64,000 bases of DNA from UBA10133 sp964528565 (GTDB lineage: Bacteria; Patescibacteriota; Microgenomatia; UBA1400; MFAQ01). Below, one piece after another: positions 52,693 through 60,914 of the stretch. Position 1 is the stretch's first letter. Each line of letters begins with the position of its first letter. The stretch is from the NCBI GenBank assembly GCA_964528565.1, contig CAZGSP010000039.1, positions 17,368-81,367 on the forward strand. Reading direction: 5' to 3'. The notes beneath the pieces were generated by a model that saw nothing but the letters and a program-made list of their open reading frames with translations, did no database searches and was not told the origin of the DNA. A program made the translations under genes and the position numbers.

Positions 52693-53477
52693 TCGGAAAT
52701 TATTTGGCGGTCGATGTTATCGTAAGTATCTTTTAAAGAAGGCTTTCTTTGCATCTCCCAAAGACGCTCGTAGGTAACGAACTTACTGAACATCTGGTAG
52801 ATGATCTCGATCCAGCCCTCGGTGCCGTCCCGCCATAACCCTTGTCGGACACACCGGTACCAGAACTCGGAAAACATAATGCGGATAAAACGCCAACCGG
52901 CCATAGGCGGGTGATGGGCTGAAAGAAGCATTTGGGCTTCGTATTTGGACCAGACTAGGGTGTTCGGGAGTTTTTCGTCGATATTTTTATGAGAAAGGTG
53001 GACCATCTGTTGTTTGAGCTTACCTACCGGGCCATTGATCTTCGGCTGTTCGTGAAGCTTGCCTTCCCAACGGACGAGTGCGGAACGCTTCATAAGACGG
53101 AGGACCCGGGGATCTCCCCAGTGACCCAGATGTTTCCCTAGAAAGACTTCGTAGCGGCTAATGGTGTAGGCGGCGTAGTCCGGATTTTGAATGGTGGTCA
53201 GAATTTCTCTGGCGAGCTTGACCGGGATCCTTTCGTCGGAGTCCAGATAGAGGAGCCACTCCCCTTTGGCCGCCTTGGCGCCGTCGTTGCGCCACTTGGA
53301 AAAACTATCGGTAGTGGTGTGGACGATCTTAACCCCCATTTGGCGACAAATATCCAGAGTCCCGTCGGTAGAGCCCGTATCTACGGCAATTATTTCGTCG
53401 GCAAATTGAGAAGATTTGATCGCCGGAATGATCTCGTTTTTGACGTTGCGAGAAAGAATGATGATAGATAGTTTCAT
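52674..53477 (-). CDS. Family 2 glycosyltransferase, WaaE/KdtX-like
   Basis: 267 residues from the ATG at 53477, one base after the upstream stop; the longer reading from 53648 starts inside the neighbouring gene. MKLSIIILSRNVKNEI, DEIIAVDTGSTDGT and WLLYLDSDERIP (DSD) define the family, and the Cys in LDICRQMGVK is ordinary. Paralogue of the genes at 29031-29912 and 55353-56267, of which it lacks the long membrane-associated C-terminus. Confidence 0.85.
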   Translation of the reverse strand: MKLSIIILSRNVKNEIIPAIKSSQFADEIIAVDTGSTDGTLDICRQMGVKIVHTTTDSFSKWRNDGAKAAKGEWLLYLDSDERIPVKLAREILTTIQNPDYAAYTISRYEVFLGKHLGHWGDPRVLRLMKRSALVRWEGKLHEQPKINGPVGKLKQQMVHLSHKNIDEKLPNTLVWSKYEAQMLLSAHHPPMAGWRFIRIMFSEFWYRCVRQGLWRDGTEGWIEIIYQMFSKFVTYERLWEMQRKPSLKDTYDNIDRQIISEWEKQE

Positions 53478-53478
53478 A

Positions 53479-54408
53479 TTATTGTTTTCCGGGTACGGAT
53501 ACCTTTTTGTTCCAGCTACCCCAGCCAAAATTCCGGGTGAAGAAGTCCCTGACGGCGATTTTCTGAGCCGGAGTACCGATAAGTAATTTTTTGACCGCCT
53601 CGCGGATGAGAGCAAACTTGGTGCGGGTCCCGGCATAGGTAGTGCCAAAGAGGAGTCTGTTCCTTGTCAGAAAATAATCGTTTAAGGGCGATCCAATACC
53701 CGAGCTCTGGGCCACTTTGTGCCAAAGCTTAATTTGGGGATCGATGACCAATTTAAGTCCGGCTTTTTTGACGCGCATACAAAGATCGGAGTCTTCGAAA
53801 TAAAGACAGTAGCGTTCATCAAAAAGACCTACATTTTCCAAAACACTTCTTCTCACGATAAATAAACAGCCGGTAATAAAGTCCGTAGTCCTGATGCCGT
53901 CGAACTGCCCTCTGTCCACCTCATCGACACCGAGATGGGTGGCGTAGACATTGTTCCAGTCGTGTTTGCCTCCGGCGTACCAGATGACTTTACCCAAGTC
54001 GGCCGGTAGGTAATTTTCCTTGAACTCGAAGCCTTTGGCAAAATAAATGAGTCCACCGACAACGCCGACACCGGTGTCGCTAATGGGAGAGGACAAAATG
54101 TTTTTGACTAAGTCTTTGGGAACCACCGTGTCGTTATTGATGAGAACCACGATGTCGACCTTGTCCTTGAGAGCGCGTTTGAAGCCGATGTTGTTCCCGG
54201 CGGCAAAACCCACGTTTCCGGGTGAGTCCAAGTAGACGGTGTGGGGGTATTTGACCAGGATTTTCCGGAGACTTTCCGAGCAAGAGTTATCCACACAGTA
54301 AGTAACTATTTCGACACCTTTGGGAAGGGAGTTTTCCTCCAGTTGAGTGACGACTCCGATCGTATCTTCGTCACTGTGAAAGTTAACCGTAATAAAGCCA
54401 ATTTTCAT
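53479..54408 (-). CDS. Family 2 glycosyltransferase, rhamnosyltransferase-like
   Basis: 309 residues. KIGFITVNFHSDEDTIG, SPGNVGFAAGNNIGFKRAL, VLINNDTVVPKDL (NND metal motif), ITGCLFIVRRSVLENVGLFDERY and FEDSDLCMRVKKAG are in family order. Minus-strand TATAAT lies seven bases before the ATG, so this is the first gene of a run down to 48391. Similar in type to the GT2 at 44393-45208. Confidence 0.88.
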   Translation of the reverse strand: MKIGFITVNFHSDEDTIGVVTQLEENSLPKGVEIVTYCVDNSCSESLRKILVKYPHTVYLDSPGNVGFAAGNNIGFKRALKDKVDIVVLINNDTVVPKDLVKNILSSPISDTGVGVVGGLIYFAKGFEFKENYLPADLGKVIWYAGGKHDWNNVYATHLGVDEVDRGQFDGIRTTDFITGCLFIVRRSVLENVGLFDERYCLYFEDSDLCMRVKKAGLKLVIDPQIKLWHKVAQSSGIGSPLNDYFLTRNRLLFGTTYAGTRTKFALIREAVKKLLIGTPAQKIAVRDFFTRNFGWGSWNKKVSVPGKQ

Positions 54409-54415
54409 TGACTTA

Positions 54416-54421
54416 ATTATA
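54416..54421 (-). promoter_or_regulatory. -10 box TATAAT for the 54408 GT2 unit
   Basis: Minus-strand TATAAT, seven bases, then ATG. TTCACT 16 bases upstream (54443-54438) is a fair -35. Confidence 0.6.
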
Positions 54422-54451
54422 ACCTAAGCATAGGCAGTGAACACGAATGAG

Positions 54452-55048
54452 CTATTTTGATCTAAAGTACTCTTCTCCTTCTTCCAGACTCTCTTTTATT
54501 TCTGCAGGATCGATACCGAGAGCCACCATGGAGGCGTTGTCGGTAGGTAAAATGAGGGCTCTTTGTTTCCAAAACCTGACCGATTCTTCATACTCCGGCG
54601 TCCCGGGGGTGAGACTTGGGTCGCTGGGCTCGCGTCTGGCGCACGGACCCCAATAAGCGGTGTAGAGCTCAAATTTATCAGCCTGACGTTTCAAAACTAT
54701 GGTCATCAAGTTTGTCTCCAGCTCTTTCCCTCCGACCACAAAACGGGTGTACCAGGTACGGGGCTTGCGTTTGGCAAAAACCACTTTATCACCTTCGTTG
54801 ATCGGCACACAGATCGAACTTCCGGGGATCCCTTCGGTTTCCACTCCAAGGTGGGCAATCCCGTCTTTGTCGACCGATAGAGTGGCCGAGTCTATTTTTG
54901 ACAACGCAGGCCCGATGGCCTCGTGGATATCTGGGTGGGTATAGTAGTGAGACTCCGGGGTGACAAAAACCTCTTCTCCGGATCCGAGGAATCCAATGGT
55001 TTGGGCAGTGTCCGCCTCTCCGGCTTTGGTTGTCTCAGGTGAATTCAC
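54452..55048 (-). CDS. Unrecognised soluble protein
   Basis: 198 residues from a GTG at 55048, supported by TATAAT six bases upstream. I do not recognise a family. The first ~25 residues (TTKAGEADTAQTIGF) are low-complexity and polar. The core has alternating strands: SATLSVDKDGIAHLGVE, GDKVVFAKRKPRTWYTRFV, ETNLMTIVLKRQADKFELYTAYWG. It ends with a helix-rich section PEYEESVRFWKQRALI and a very acidic tail. The strand pattern with TAYWG and FWKQRAL vaguely recalls small nuclease/toxin folds, but no catalytic set is evident. It is the only gene in this region with no visible tie to glycans, and it has its own promoter. Confidence 0.6.
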   Translation of the reverse strand: MNSPETTKAGEADTAQTIGFLGSGEEVFVTPESHYYTHPDIHEAIGPALSKIDSATLSVDKDGIAHLGVETEGIPGSSICVPINEGDKVVFAKRKPRTWYTRFVVGGKELETNLMTIVLKRQADKFELYTAYWGPCARREPSDPSLTPGTPEYEESVRFWKQRALILPTDNASMVALGIDPAEIKESLEEGEEYFRSK

Positions 55049-55054
55049 GGAGTA

Positions 55055-55060
55055 ATTATA
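55055..55060 (-). promoter_or_regulatory. -10 box TATAAT for the 55048 gene
   Basis: Minus-strand TATAAT, six bases (TACTCC), then GTG; decides the start. Confidence 0.6.
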
Positions 55061-55093
55061 CCTCTATATCCGCCATAAATCTCTTGAGGTGTC

Positions 55094-55333
55094 CTACAAT
55101 CTTTGAGGCAACTGGAGGTGAGCCTCGATTTTGGTTATCCGTTTTTCGTGCCCCATGTACTCGTGGTCAAAGAAATCAATCGTACCATCCAGATCTTTTT
55201 GAATTTTATTTAGCTTCTTGTGGATGGGTTTTAGCTTTTCTTCTAGTTTTTGCTCAAGCTTTTCTTCTACAACCAGCTCAACTTCCTCTCTAATTATGGT
55301 TCTGAGTTTGGAGAATTCTTGGTCAGTGATCAT
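55094..55333 (-). CDS. Small coiled-coil protein of a Microgenomates-associated type
   Basis: 79 residues: MITDQEFSKLRTIIREEV, then a charged heptad-like helix rich in Glu and Lys (VEEKLEQKLEEKLKPIHKKL), NKIQKDLDGTIDFFDHEYM and KRITKIEAHLQL. This 'IREEV...LxxIKKDL...FFDxEYxxLxKRIxxIExHLxL' plan is one I associate with small proteins that recur in Microgenomates genomes; that is recollection, not a search. Function unknown; a dimer-forming helical adaptor is plausible. Own promoter: TATACT six bases before the ATG. Confidence 0.7.
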   Translation of the reverse strand: MITDQEFSKLRTIIREEVELVVEEKLEQKLEEKLKPIHKKLNKIQKDLDGTIDFFDHEYMGHEKRITKIEAHLQLPQRL

Positions 55334-55339
55334 AATTCC

Positions 55340-55345
55340 AGTATA
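55340..55345 (-). promoter_or_regulatory. -10 box TATACT for the coiled-coil gene
   Basis: Minus-strand TATACT, six bases (GGAATT), then ATG at 55333. Confidence 0.6.
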
Positions 55346-55352
55346 ACAATTA

Positions 55353-56267
55353 TCAAAGCAATTTTCGTTTTAATTTGAGAAAGAAGCTTTCGGTTTTTGA
55401 CTCGGAATTTTCGAGTTTCGAGGTCAGAAACCAGTAGCGGAACTCTTTGAATTTTTCCCGGAAACCGGCTTGCCAAATAGGAGTGAACTCTCTTTCGTTG
55501 CGGGGTTTGCTTCCTTCCGCTTGCCAAACCTTGAGATAGACAAGCAAAATGGAGAAAAATTGAAGCAAAGCGACCACCAGTCCGTGAAGACCGTCTTTGT
55601 AGCCTTCACCGGCAAAGAAACGGGAGAGAAACTCTCCGGTGGGTTTTTTGATCAGATCGGCCGGGTCGAACTTATAACCCGAGTCGATAAGCTCTTTGGA
55701 CTGCTGACCGGAGTAGCGCAGTGCCCTCAGGAAATATTCGTCGATCGTGCGGTAATGATGGTGCTCCAGTGCTTGGCCCACTTCTTCTTCCAGATTGATG
55801 CCCGTACCATAGGTTATCGGGACCGAATGAATTTCGTCTTGCCATTCGACCGAGCCTTTTTTAAAAAAGCGGATGTTGAAGTCCGGCCACCAGCGGGAGT
55901 GCCGGAGCCATTGACCGAATACAAGATTTTTTCGCGGGACGCGGACAAAATCAACTTCATTTTTGTCGGCAATTTCGATCAACTTGGCGGCTAAAGTTCT
56001 CGGAACCCGTTCATCCGCGTCGACAACAAATATCCAGTCACCTAAAGCCTTCCTGATAGCATAATTCCGGCCGGGTTCGACGTAACCTACCGCTTTGTGA
56101 TCGTAGATGCGGTCGGTGAATTGCTTGGCGATTTCCTTGGTGTTATCTTCCGACTCCATATCGACCACGACAATTTCATCACAAAATCCGAGAGACTTGA
56201 GACAGTCAAAAATGTTTTCCGATTCGTTCCGGGTATTGACGACGGCAGAAATTTTTACTTTGGCCAT
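55353..56267 (-). CDS. Family 2 glycosyltransferase, WaaE/KdtX-like
   Basis: 304 residues. KISAVVNTRNESENIFDCLKSL, DEIVVVDMESEDNT, VEPGRNYAIRKALGDWIFVVDADERVP (DAD), and VRVPRKNLVFGQWLRHSRWWPDFNIRFFKKG are the WaaE-like core. YFLRALRYSGQQSKELIDSG and FLVYLKVW near the C-terminus suggest membrane contact. TATAAT five bases before the ATG lies across the 3' end of the upstream gene. Confidence 0.88.
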   Translation of the reverse strand: MAKVKISAVVNTRNESENIFDCLKSLGFCDEIVVVDMESEDNTKEIAKQFTDRIYDHKAVGYVEPGRNYAIRKALGDWIFVVDADERVPRTLAAKLIEIADKNEVDFVRVPRKNLVFGQWLRHSRWWPDFNIRFFKKGSVEWQDEIHSVPITYGTGINLEEEVGQALEHHHYRTIDEYFLRALRYSGQQSKELIDSGYKFDPADLIKKPTGEFLSRFFAGEGYKDGLHGLVVALLQFFSILLVYLKVWQAEGSKPRNEREFTPIWQAGFREKFKEFRYWFLTSKLENSESKTESFFLKLKRKLL

Positions 56268-56269
56268 AA

Positions 56270-59200
56270 TTAATTATATCTGTATACTTTTATTTCACCG
56301 GAGTCAAAGATCGTCTCCAAATTCAGATCAATTGGCGCCAGTTTAATTTTTTGAAGGCGGGTTTCATAAACATATTTAATCTGGTTTTTTTGCAGAAACG
56401 CGATCCCCCACTCTTTGTCCTCCGTATCATAAAAACGCTGAATGTCTCTCGCCCTACTAATATAATTGAAGCCGGTAATGTCCAGATTGAGGATGTCGGA
56501 CAAGAACTCCGGCTGGCCGGAAAGGGCTGAGATGTAAGCGGTGGAGACATAAGAGTAGAGGGGTTTGGGAGTGGAGACGCGGCTTGAGGCGGGTACGCTA
56601 AAAAGCGGGGACAAGACAATCCCCCTGGGTTGGTCTCTCAGAGTGTCCAACGCCCGGAGCTCGGTGAAACTAACCCGTGAGGCAGAGAAATAACCGATGT
56701 AGTCTTTGAGGGTTCCGACCGAAGTAACGGTAGCCAACAAAAGCAGGAACAGGATCAGGATAGGTCTAAGGCGCACTATATATTTGGCCATAAAGATCCC
56801 CAGAAAGAAAAGGGCGTAGTACATGAACTGGATGGTGTTCCAGGGATTTACATTTTGGACAAATAATAAGGGCAGGAGTAAACCGAAAGCGATGATCCAC
56901 CGGACCAGAGATTCCGATAACCCGGAGCTTTTGGTTTTGATCATTTCAAAAAAGCCCAGGAAACGAAGGCCCAGGTTGCCCAAAAGGAAAACGACGAGAG
57001 CAAAAAGATTGATGGCACTTAATTTGAGGAAGCTGCCCGAAGCCTCATAAGCCTGCCAGGCTTCCACCAGGCGGGGCCAATAGAAACGGTCGTAAGAGGC
57101 GAATAAACTCCGGGGGAACCAGAACGGAGAAAAGATAAAGGGAGAGGGACCCCCCAAAGTGGTGAAGGGCAAAGAGATCAAAATGCCAAGAACCAGAACC
57201 CCCAGGAATAGTTTGTATCTTTTGGTAAAAAGCAGGGCGCCCAGAAGCAGAATAAAGGCATAGACTTTGGTTTGGGACAAGAGACCGCCAAGAAGTGAGA
57301 GGCCTAAAAATTCAAAGGTCTTAATCTTGGCATCACTCTTCAAGCGGTTCAGGAAAAGGAGGAGAACGATGATAGATAAGGCATAAGGTGGATTCAAAAA
57401 GATCGAGACCGATTGATTTGACCAGAAGGCCGACTCCCCCGCAAAAATATCCTGACCGGTGAGCAGTTTGGGAAGGAAACCAAATGATCCGGCAAGGAAA
57501 ACCATGACCAAGCCGACCAATCTTTCCTCACGGGAGTACCGCCAACTTTTCATTAGTTTGTCCAGGAGAAAAATGATCGTCGCACCGGCGAGCACCGGGA
57601 AAATCCGGAAGTATAGATCCAAAGAAGAAAGGCCAAAAACCTTGACGGCCAGTCCTGCGAGATAGTCGAAGAGGAAATGGTAATTGGCGATCTTTTGTCC
57701 CGCTATCTGTGGATGGGACAAACCGGTCAGTCCTTGAGAGAATTTTTCGATAAGTGACAAGTGAAAGATAGCATCGTGACCGTTGGGGCCCCAAAAACCC
57801 ATACCGAAGGGGTAAAGCAAACCGTTGCGGTAGAGGGTCAGGCCGGTTAGTAAAGCAACTATAAAACCGATCACCAGATATTTCGGTAATTCAGGTCCGC
57901 CGGATCTCTTGATCTTTTTGGACAAGAAATAAATAAGGAGAATGACCGCCAACCAAAATATCCATGTCGGGTGGGTGGTGCTTTTATATGGAGTATAGGG
58001 AGTGAGTTCCCAGGTGGTTTGGGTCTTGGAAATTAATGGTTTGATGTCTTTGGAAGCCATAACCGGCGCGGAAAAACCGGAGAAGACGATCCTGTCCGGC
58101 TCAAGGGTAAGGACTTTGCCATCCTGCCGAAAAGCTATTTGCCAGTAGTCCCACTGCTTGGAGTGCACGATATCGGCCAGTTGAAGATCGATATTTAGGA
58201 CTACTTCCGTCCCGGGGAATTTGACCGAGTCAATGACGGCCGGGATCTCGTGGAAAAGCGCCCAGTCTTGATTGGGGGTCACAAAGTAATCTTCATAAAC
58301 TTCACGGTTGTAAACACGGAAGTCGATGATCGAGGTCCGGCCATTTTCCGATTTGAGACCCAGACGGTAAAAGGGGCTTTGGTACCAAAAAACCTGACCG
58401 GAACTAACCCCGGTGGGGTCTCCTGTCCGGTAAAAATAAGCCGGAGAGCTTTCCGGATAACGGGCCTTGAACCAATCTCCGAAATCGCCGAGAGATATAG
58501 GGTGAAGATTGAACTTATCATGATTGGCCTTTAGGGCCAGGTAAACATTTTTAATTTCTTTTTTGTAGAGAGTCAGATCGTAATCATTTTCCAAACCGAT
58601 ATTGACGTGGGTAAATTCGTTGAGATCTTTCCGATCGTACATGGCGAGTAATTTTTCAAAGTACTTGGTGTCCTGACCTATGCCCAAGTAATCGTTTACC
58701 TGAACGGAGTAGGCCGACTGAGACCGAAAACCGTAAAAATTAAAGAGATCCCGCTGGGCCCAGCGAACCATGGCCAGATTGACGCGGTTATCAAAAGAAC
58801 TTGCGGGTACCAAAGAATTATTTTTATCTGGGAAATAAGGGCTCCCCAGATACCCACCCCAAAGACGGTAATTATCGGTGGTGTATTGATCGTCACAGTT
58901 CATGGCCGTCAGGACCGAGTACTTGGACTGGAGATACTGCAAAGAATAACTATCCAAGTGCCAGGCGGAAACGGACTTGGGATAGAAACCGAAACGGGCA
59001 AAGAATATATCCATGTAAGTATCGATGATCTTTTCTCTGTCCCCCATCGAGTAGCCGGAAAGAAAAATCCGGTTGGCATTGAAAATCGAGATCCCTCCGG
59101 GATAAATGACGTCGGCGGCTGCCGCCAGTCTGGGGGTGATCTCCAGAAAGGAGCCCAAAGTCTGATTTTTGTCTTTTTCAATAAGGCCTTTAAAAAAGGC

Positions 59201-59443
59201 AGACATGGTGGCGTCCACTACCGCATCGTAACGGAGAAGCCAGGTAACCGGGAAAGCGGAATGGGTAGATTCGGTGTATTGGTAGATAGGTAGGGCCAAG
59301 GGGTCTTGCTTGCCTCCCTGCCAGCCTTCAAGCCCGCGGACCGGATTGGCGAAGGTCACATAAGTCTCCGGTTTGAAAGCCAGGACTTTTCCCGACGAGA
59401 GCAAGAAAATTAGAGAGAAAATAAGGAGGATTTTTCTAAGCAT
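56270..59443 (-). CDS. Exported deacetylase-like domain fused to GT-C membrane domain
   Basis: 1057 residues. A signal peptide (LLIFSLIFLLSSGKVLA) is followed by ~450 exported residues: FPVTWLLRYDAVVDATM, LEITPRLAAAADV, GFYPKSVSAWHLDSYSLQYL and MNCDDQYTTDNYRLWGGYLG look like a polysaccharide-deacetylase/GH57-like barrel. After about residue 480 come twelve or so membrane segments with the first-loop GHDAIFHLSLIEKFSQG (near 553) and NYHFLFDYLAG, related to the protein at 51052-52692. The tail NQIKYVYETRLQKI recalls YfhO-type proteins. One chain may trim or bind a glycan and also extend it. The N-terminal domain assignment is by eye only. Confidence 0.65.
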   Translation of the reverse strand: MLRKILLIFSLIFLLSSGKVLAFKPETYVTFANPVRGLEGWQGGKQDPLALPIYQYTESTHSAFPVTWLLRYDAVVDATMSAFFKGLIEKDKNQTLGSFLEITPRLAAAADVIYPGGISIFNANRIFLSGYSMGDREKIIDTYMDIFFARFGFYPKSVSAWHLDSYSLQYLQSKYSVLTAMNCDDQYTTDNYRLWGGYLGSPYFPDKNNSLVPASSFDNRVNLAMVRWAQRDLFNFYGFRSQSAYSVQVNDYLGIGQDTKYFEKLLAMYDRKDLNEFTHVNIGLENDYDLTLYKKEIKNVYLALKANHDKFNLHPISLGDFGDWFKARYPESSPAYFYRTGDPTGVSSGQVFWYQSPFYRLGLKSENGRTSIIDFRVYNREVYEDYFVTPNQDWALFHEIPAVIDSVKFPGTEVVLNIDLQLADIVHSKQWDYWQIAFRQDGKVLTLEPDRIVFSGFSAPVMASKDIKPLISKTQTTWELTPYTPYKSTTHPTWIFWLAVILLIYFLSKKIKRSGGPELPKYLVIGFIVALLTGLTLYRNGLLYPFGMGFWGPNGHDAIFHLSLIEKFSQGLTGLSHPQIAGQKIANYHFLFDYLAGLAVKVFGLSSLDLYFRIFPVLAGATIIFLLDKLMKSWRYSREERLVGLVMVFLAGSFGFLPKLLTGQDIFAGESAFWSNQSVSIFLNPPYALSIIVLLLFLNRLKSDAKIKTFEFLGLSLLGGLLSQTKVYAFILLLGALLFTKRYKLFLGVLVLGILISLPFTTLGGPSPFIFSPFWFPRSLFASYDRFYWPRLVEAWQAYEASGSFLKLSAINLFALVVFLLGNLGLRFLGFFEMIKTKSSGLSESLVRWIIAFGLLLPLLFVQNVNPWNTIQFMYYALFFLGIFMAKYIVRLRPILILFLLLLATVTSVGTLKDYIGYFSASRVSFTELRALDTLRDQPRGIVLSPLFSVPASSRVSTPKPLYSYVSTAYISALSGQPEFLSDILNLDITGFNYISRARDIQRFYDTEDKEWGIAFLQKNQIKYVYETRLQKIKLAPIDLNLETIFDSGEIKVYRYN
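56273..56278 (-). promoter_or_regulatory. -10 box TATAAT for the 56267 gene
   Basis: Minus-strand TATAAT, five bases (TAATT), then ATG. The box lies within the last codons of the preceding gene. Confidence 0.5.
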
Positions 59444-60914
59444 GTTTTATCTTAAAGTAACTAAAGGTCTCACGGAAAAACGATTTGCCTTCGAGAAATA
59501 AAATGGCCAGAGTATAGACCAAAGCCGCGAAGGCAATAACAACAATAAGTGAAGAGATCGAGTTGATGGTTCCCGCCGAAAAATATAACCAGAAGATCAT
59601 CGGCAGGAGAGCCCGGAGAGGGGTCCTCACTATGTTTAATAAACTGAAGTTAACATATTTCTTCGCCAACAGGATGGTGACGATCGAAGAAGTGGCAATG
59701 ATACCGGTAGCATAAGCTACACCCAAGTAACCGAGTTTGATGGCCATAAACGGCATGATTAACCAGGTTAAGCCTGTCCACATGAGCATGAGTTTGAAAG
59801 TAGATTTGATGTGACCGGTGGCGTTCAGGAGATTCGTTAGACTGGTACTAATACTGGCCCAAGCGGAGTTGTAAAGATAGATATAAAGAGGGACGATGGC
59901 GGGAAGCCATTTGACGTAGCGGGGAATGAGATGAGTCATGGGAAGGGCGAGAAATCCCATACCGACCAAAATGGGAAAGGCCAGAAGGCACATATATTTG
60001 AGACTAACTTCGACGGCTTGAGCGAGTCGCTCTTTGTCGTGCTGGAGTCTCGCAAAAGTGGGGAAGGAAACTTTCGTCAGATTGTCCATGACAATTCTCA
60101 GAGGTAGCCCGGCCCAACGGGAGGCCCAGCCGATATAGCCCAAACCTTGAGTGCCGATGATGCGGGTGAGAATTATGGTCATACCGTCATCTTTGAGAAC
60201 GGCCAAAAATGTGTTCACCTGATAAGGTAGACCGAAACGGAGCAGATGGGTGAGAGAAGCTTTGCTGATGCCAAAACTAGGCTTCCAGGGATAGACGAGA
60301 TACATAGCGACCAGGCCGACAATCCCCCGTCCGAGAACAGCCAGGGTAAATGAAGTAACTCCAAAGCCGCGCCAGGCAAAATAGACAGCGACGGCATTGA
60401 AAGTCAGAGTTTCCAGTACCTGTGGGAGAATGAGCTTGCTAAATTTGATCTCCCTTTCGAGCATGATAGAAGGGATCGTCTTCAAAGAACTCAAGAAAAG
60501 CGAGATGCCCATGGCGTACAAGAGGTAGAGGCCCGTCTGATCTATTTGGTACTGGGTGCGGATAACAGGAGAAAGAATAAAAAGGATAACCAGTAATGAA
60601 AGTACCAAAATTTGCTGAACCGTGAAAGTGGTGGATAGATCTTCTTTGGTAACGTTTTCTTTTTTCTGGATCAGAGCGGCGGCCAGTCCGACGTCCGAAA
60701 AATAAGCGAGGAAGTTTACTACCGAAGAAACCAGGTAAAAAACTCCATAGGTGTTGGGATCCAGAAAAATGGTGAGGGCTAAGGTGGAGACAAAAGAAAT
60801 AATTTGAATGATGAAAGTGCGGGAAATCAATGCCAGGACACCGGAGACACTCCGTCTTTTGACTTCTTGGACTTCCAGGACCGATGGGGCGTCAGGAGGA
60901 GTATTTTCGATCAT
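59436..60914 (-). CDS. Oligosaccharide flippase (Wzx/MATE-type)
   Basis: 492 residues, about 14 membrane segments. ISRTFIIQIISFVSTLALTIFLDPNTYGVFYLVSSVVNFLAYFSDVGLAAALIQKK is the typical start of Wzx/RfbX-like transporters, and GLPYQVNTFLAVLKDDGM with YIGWASRWAGLPLRIVMDNL follow in the second half. It has a 35-residue polar N-terminal extension before the first helix. It sits between the fused 1057-residue protein and a PTPS-related GT, with 8- and 23-base overlaps, which implies export of their substrate. Confidence 0.85.
   Translation of the reverse strand: MIENTPPDAPSVLEVQEVKRRSVSGVLALISRTFIIQIISFVSTLALTIFLDPNTYGVFYLVSSVVNFLAYFSDVGLAAALIQKKENVTKEDLSTTFTVQQILVLSLLVILFILSPVIRTQYQIDQTGLYLLYAMGISLFLSSLKTIPSIMLEREIKFSKLILPQVLETLTFNAVAVYFAWRGFGVTSFTLAVLGRGIVGLVAMYLVYPWKPSFGISKASLTHLLRFGLPYQVNTFLAVLKDDGMTIILTRIIGTQGLGYIGWASRWAGLPLRIVMDNLTKVSFPTFARLQHDKERLAQAVEVSLKYMCLLAFPILVGMGFLALPMTHLIPRYVKWLPAIVPLYIYLYNSAWASISTSLTNLLNATGHIKSTFKLMLMWTGLTWLIMPFMAIKLGYLGVAYATGIIATSSIVTILLAKKYVNFSLLNIVRTPLRALLPMIFWLYFSAGTINSISSLIVVIAFAALVYTLAILFLEGKSFFRETFSYFKIKHA

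Noticed and set aside
55470..55994. Plus-strand frame of 174 residues
   Set aside because: Antisense to a GT2 gene with full motifs.
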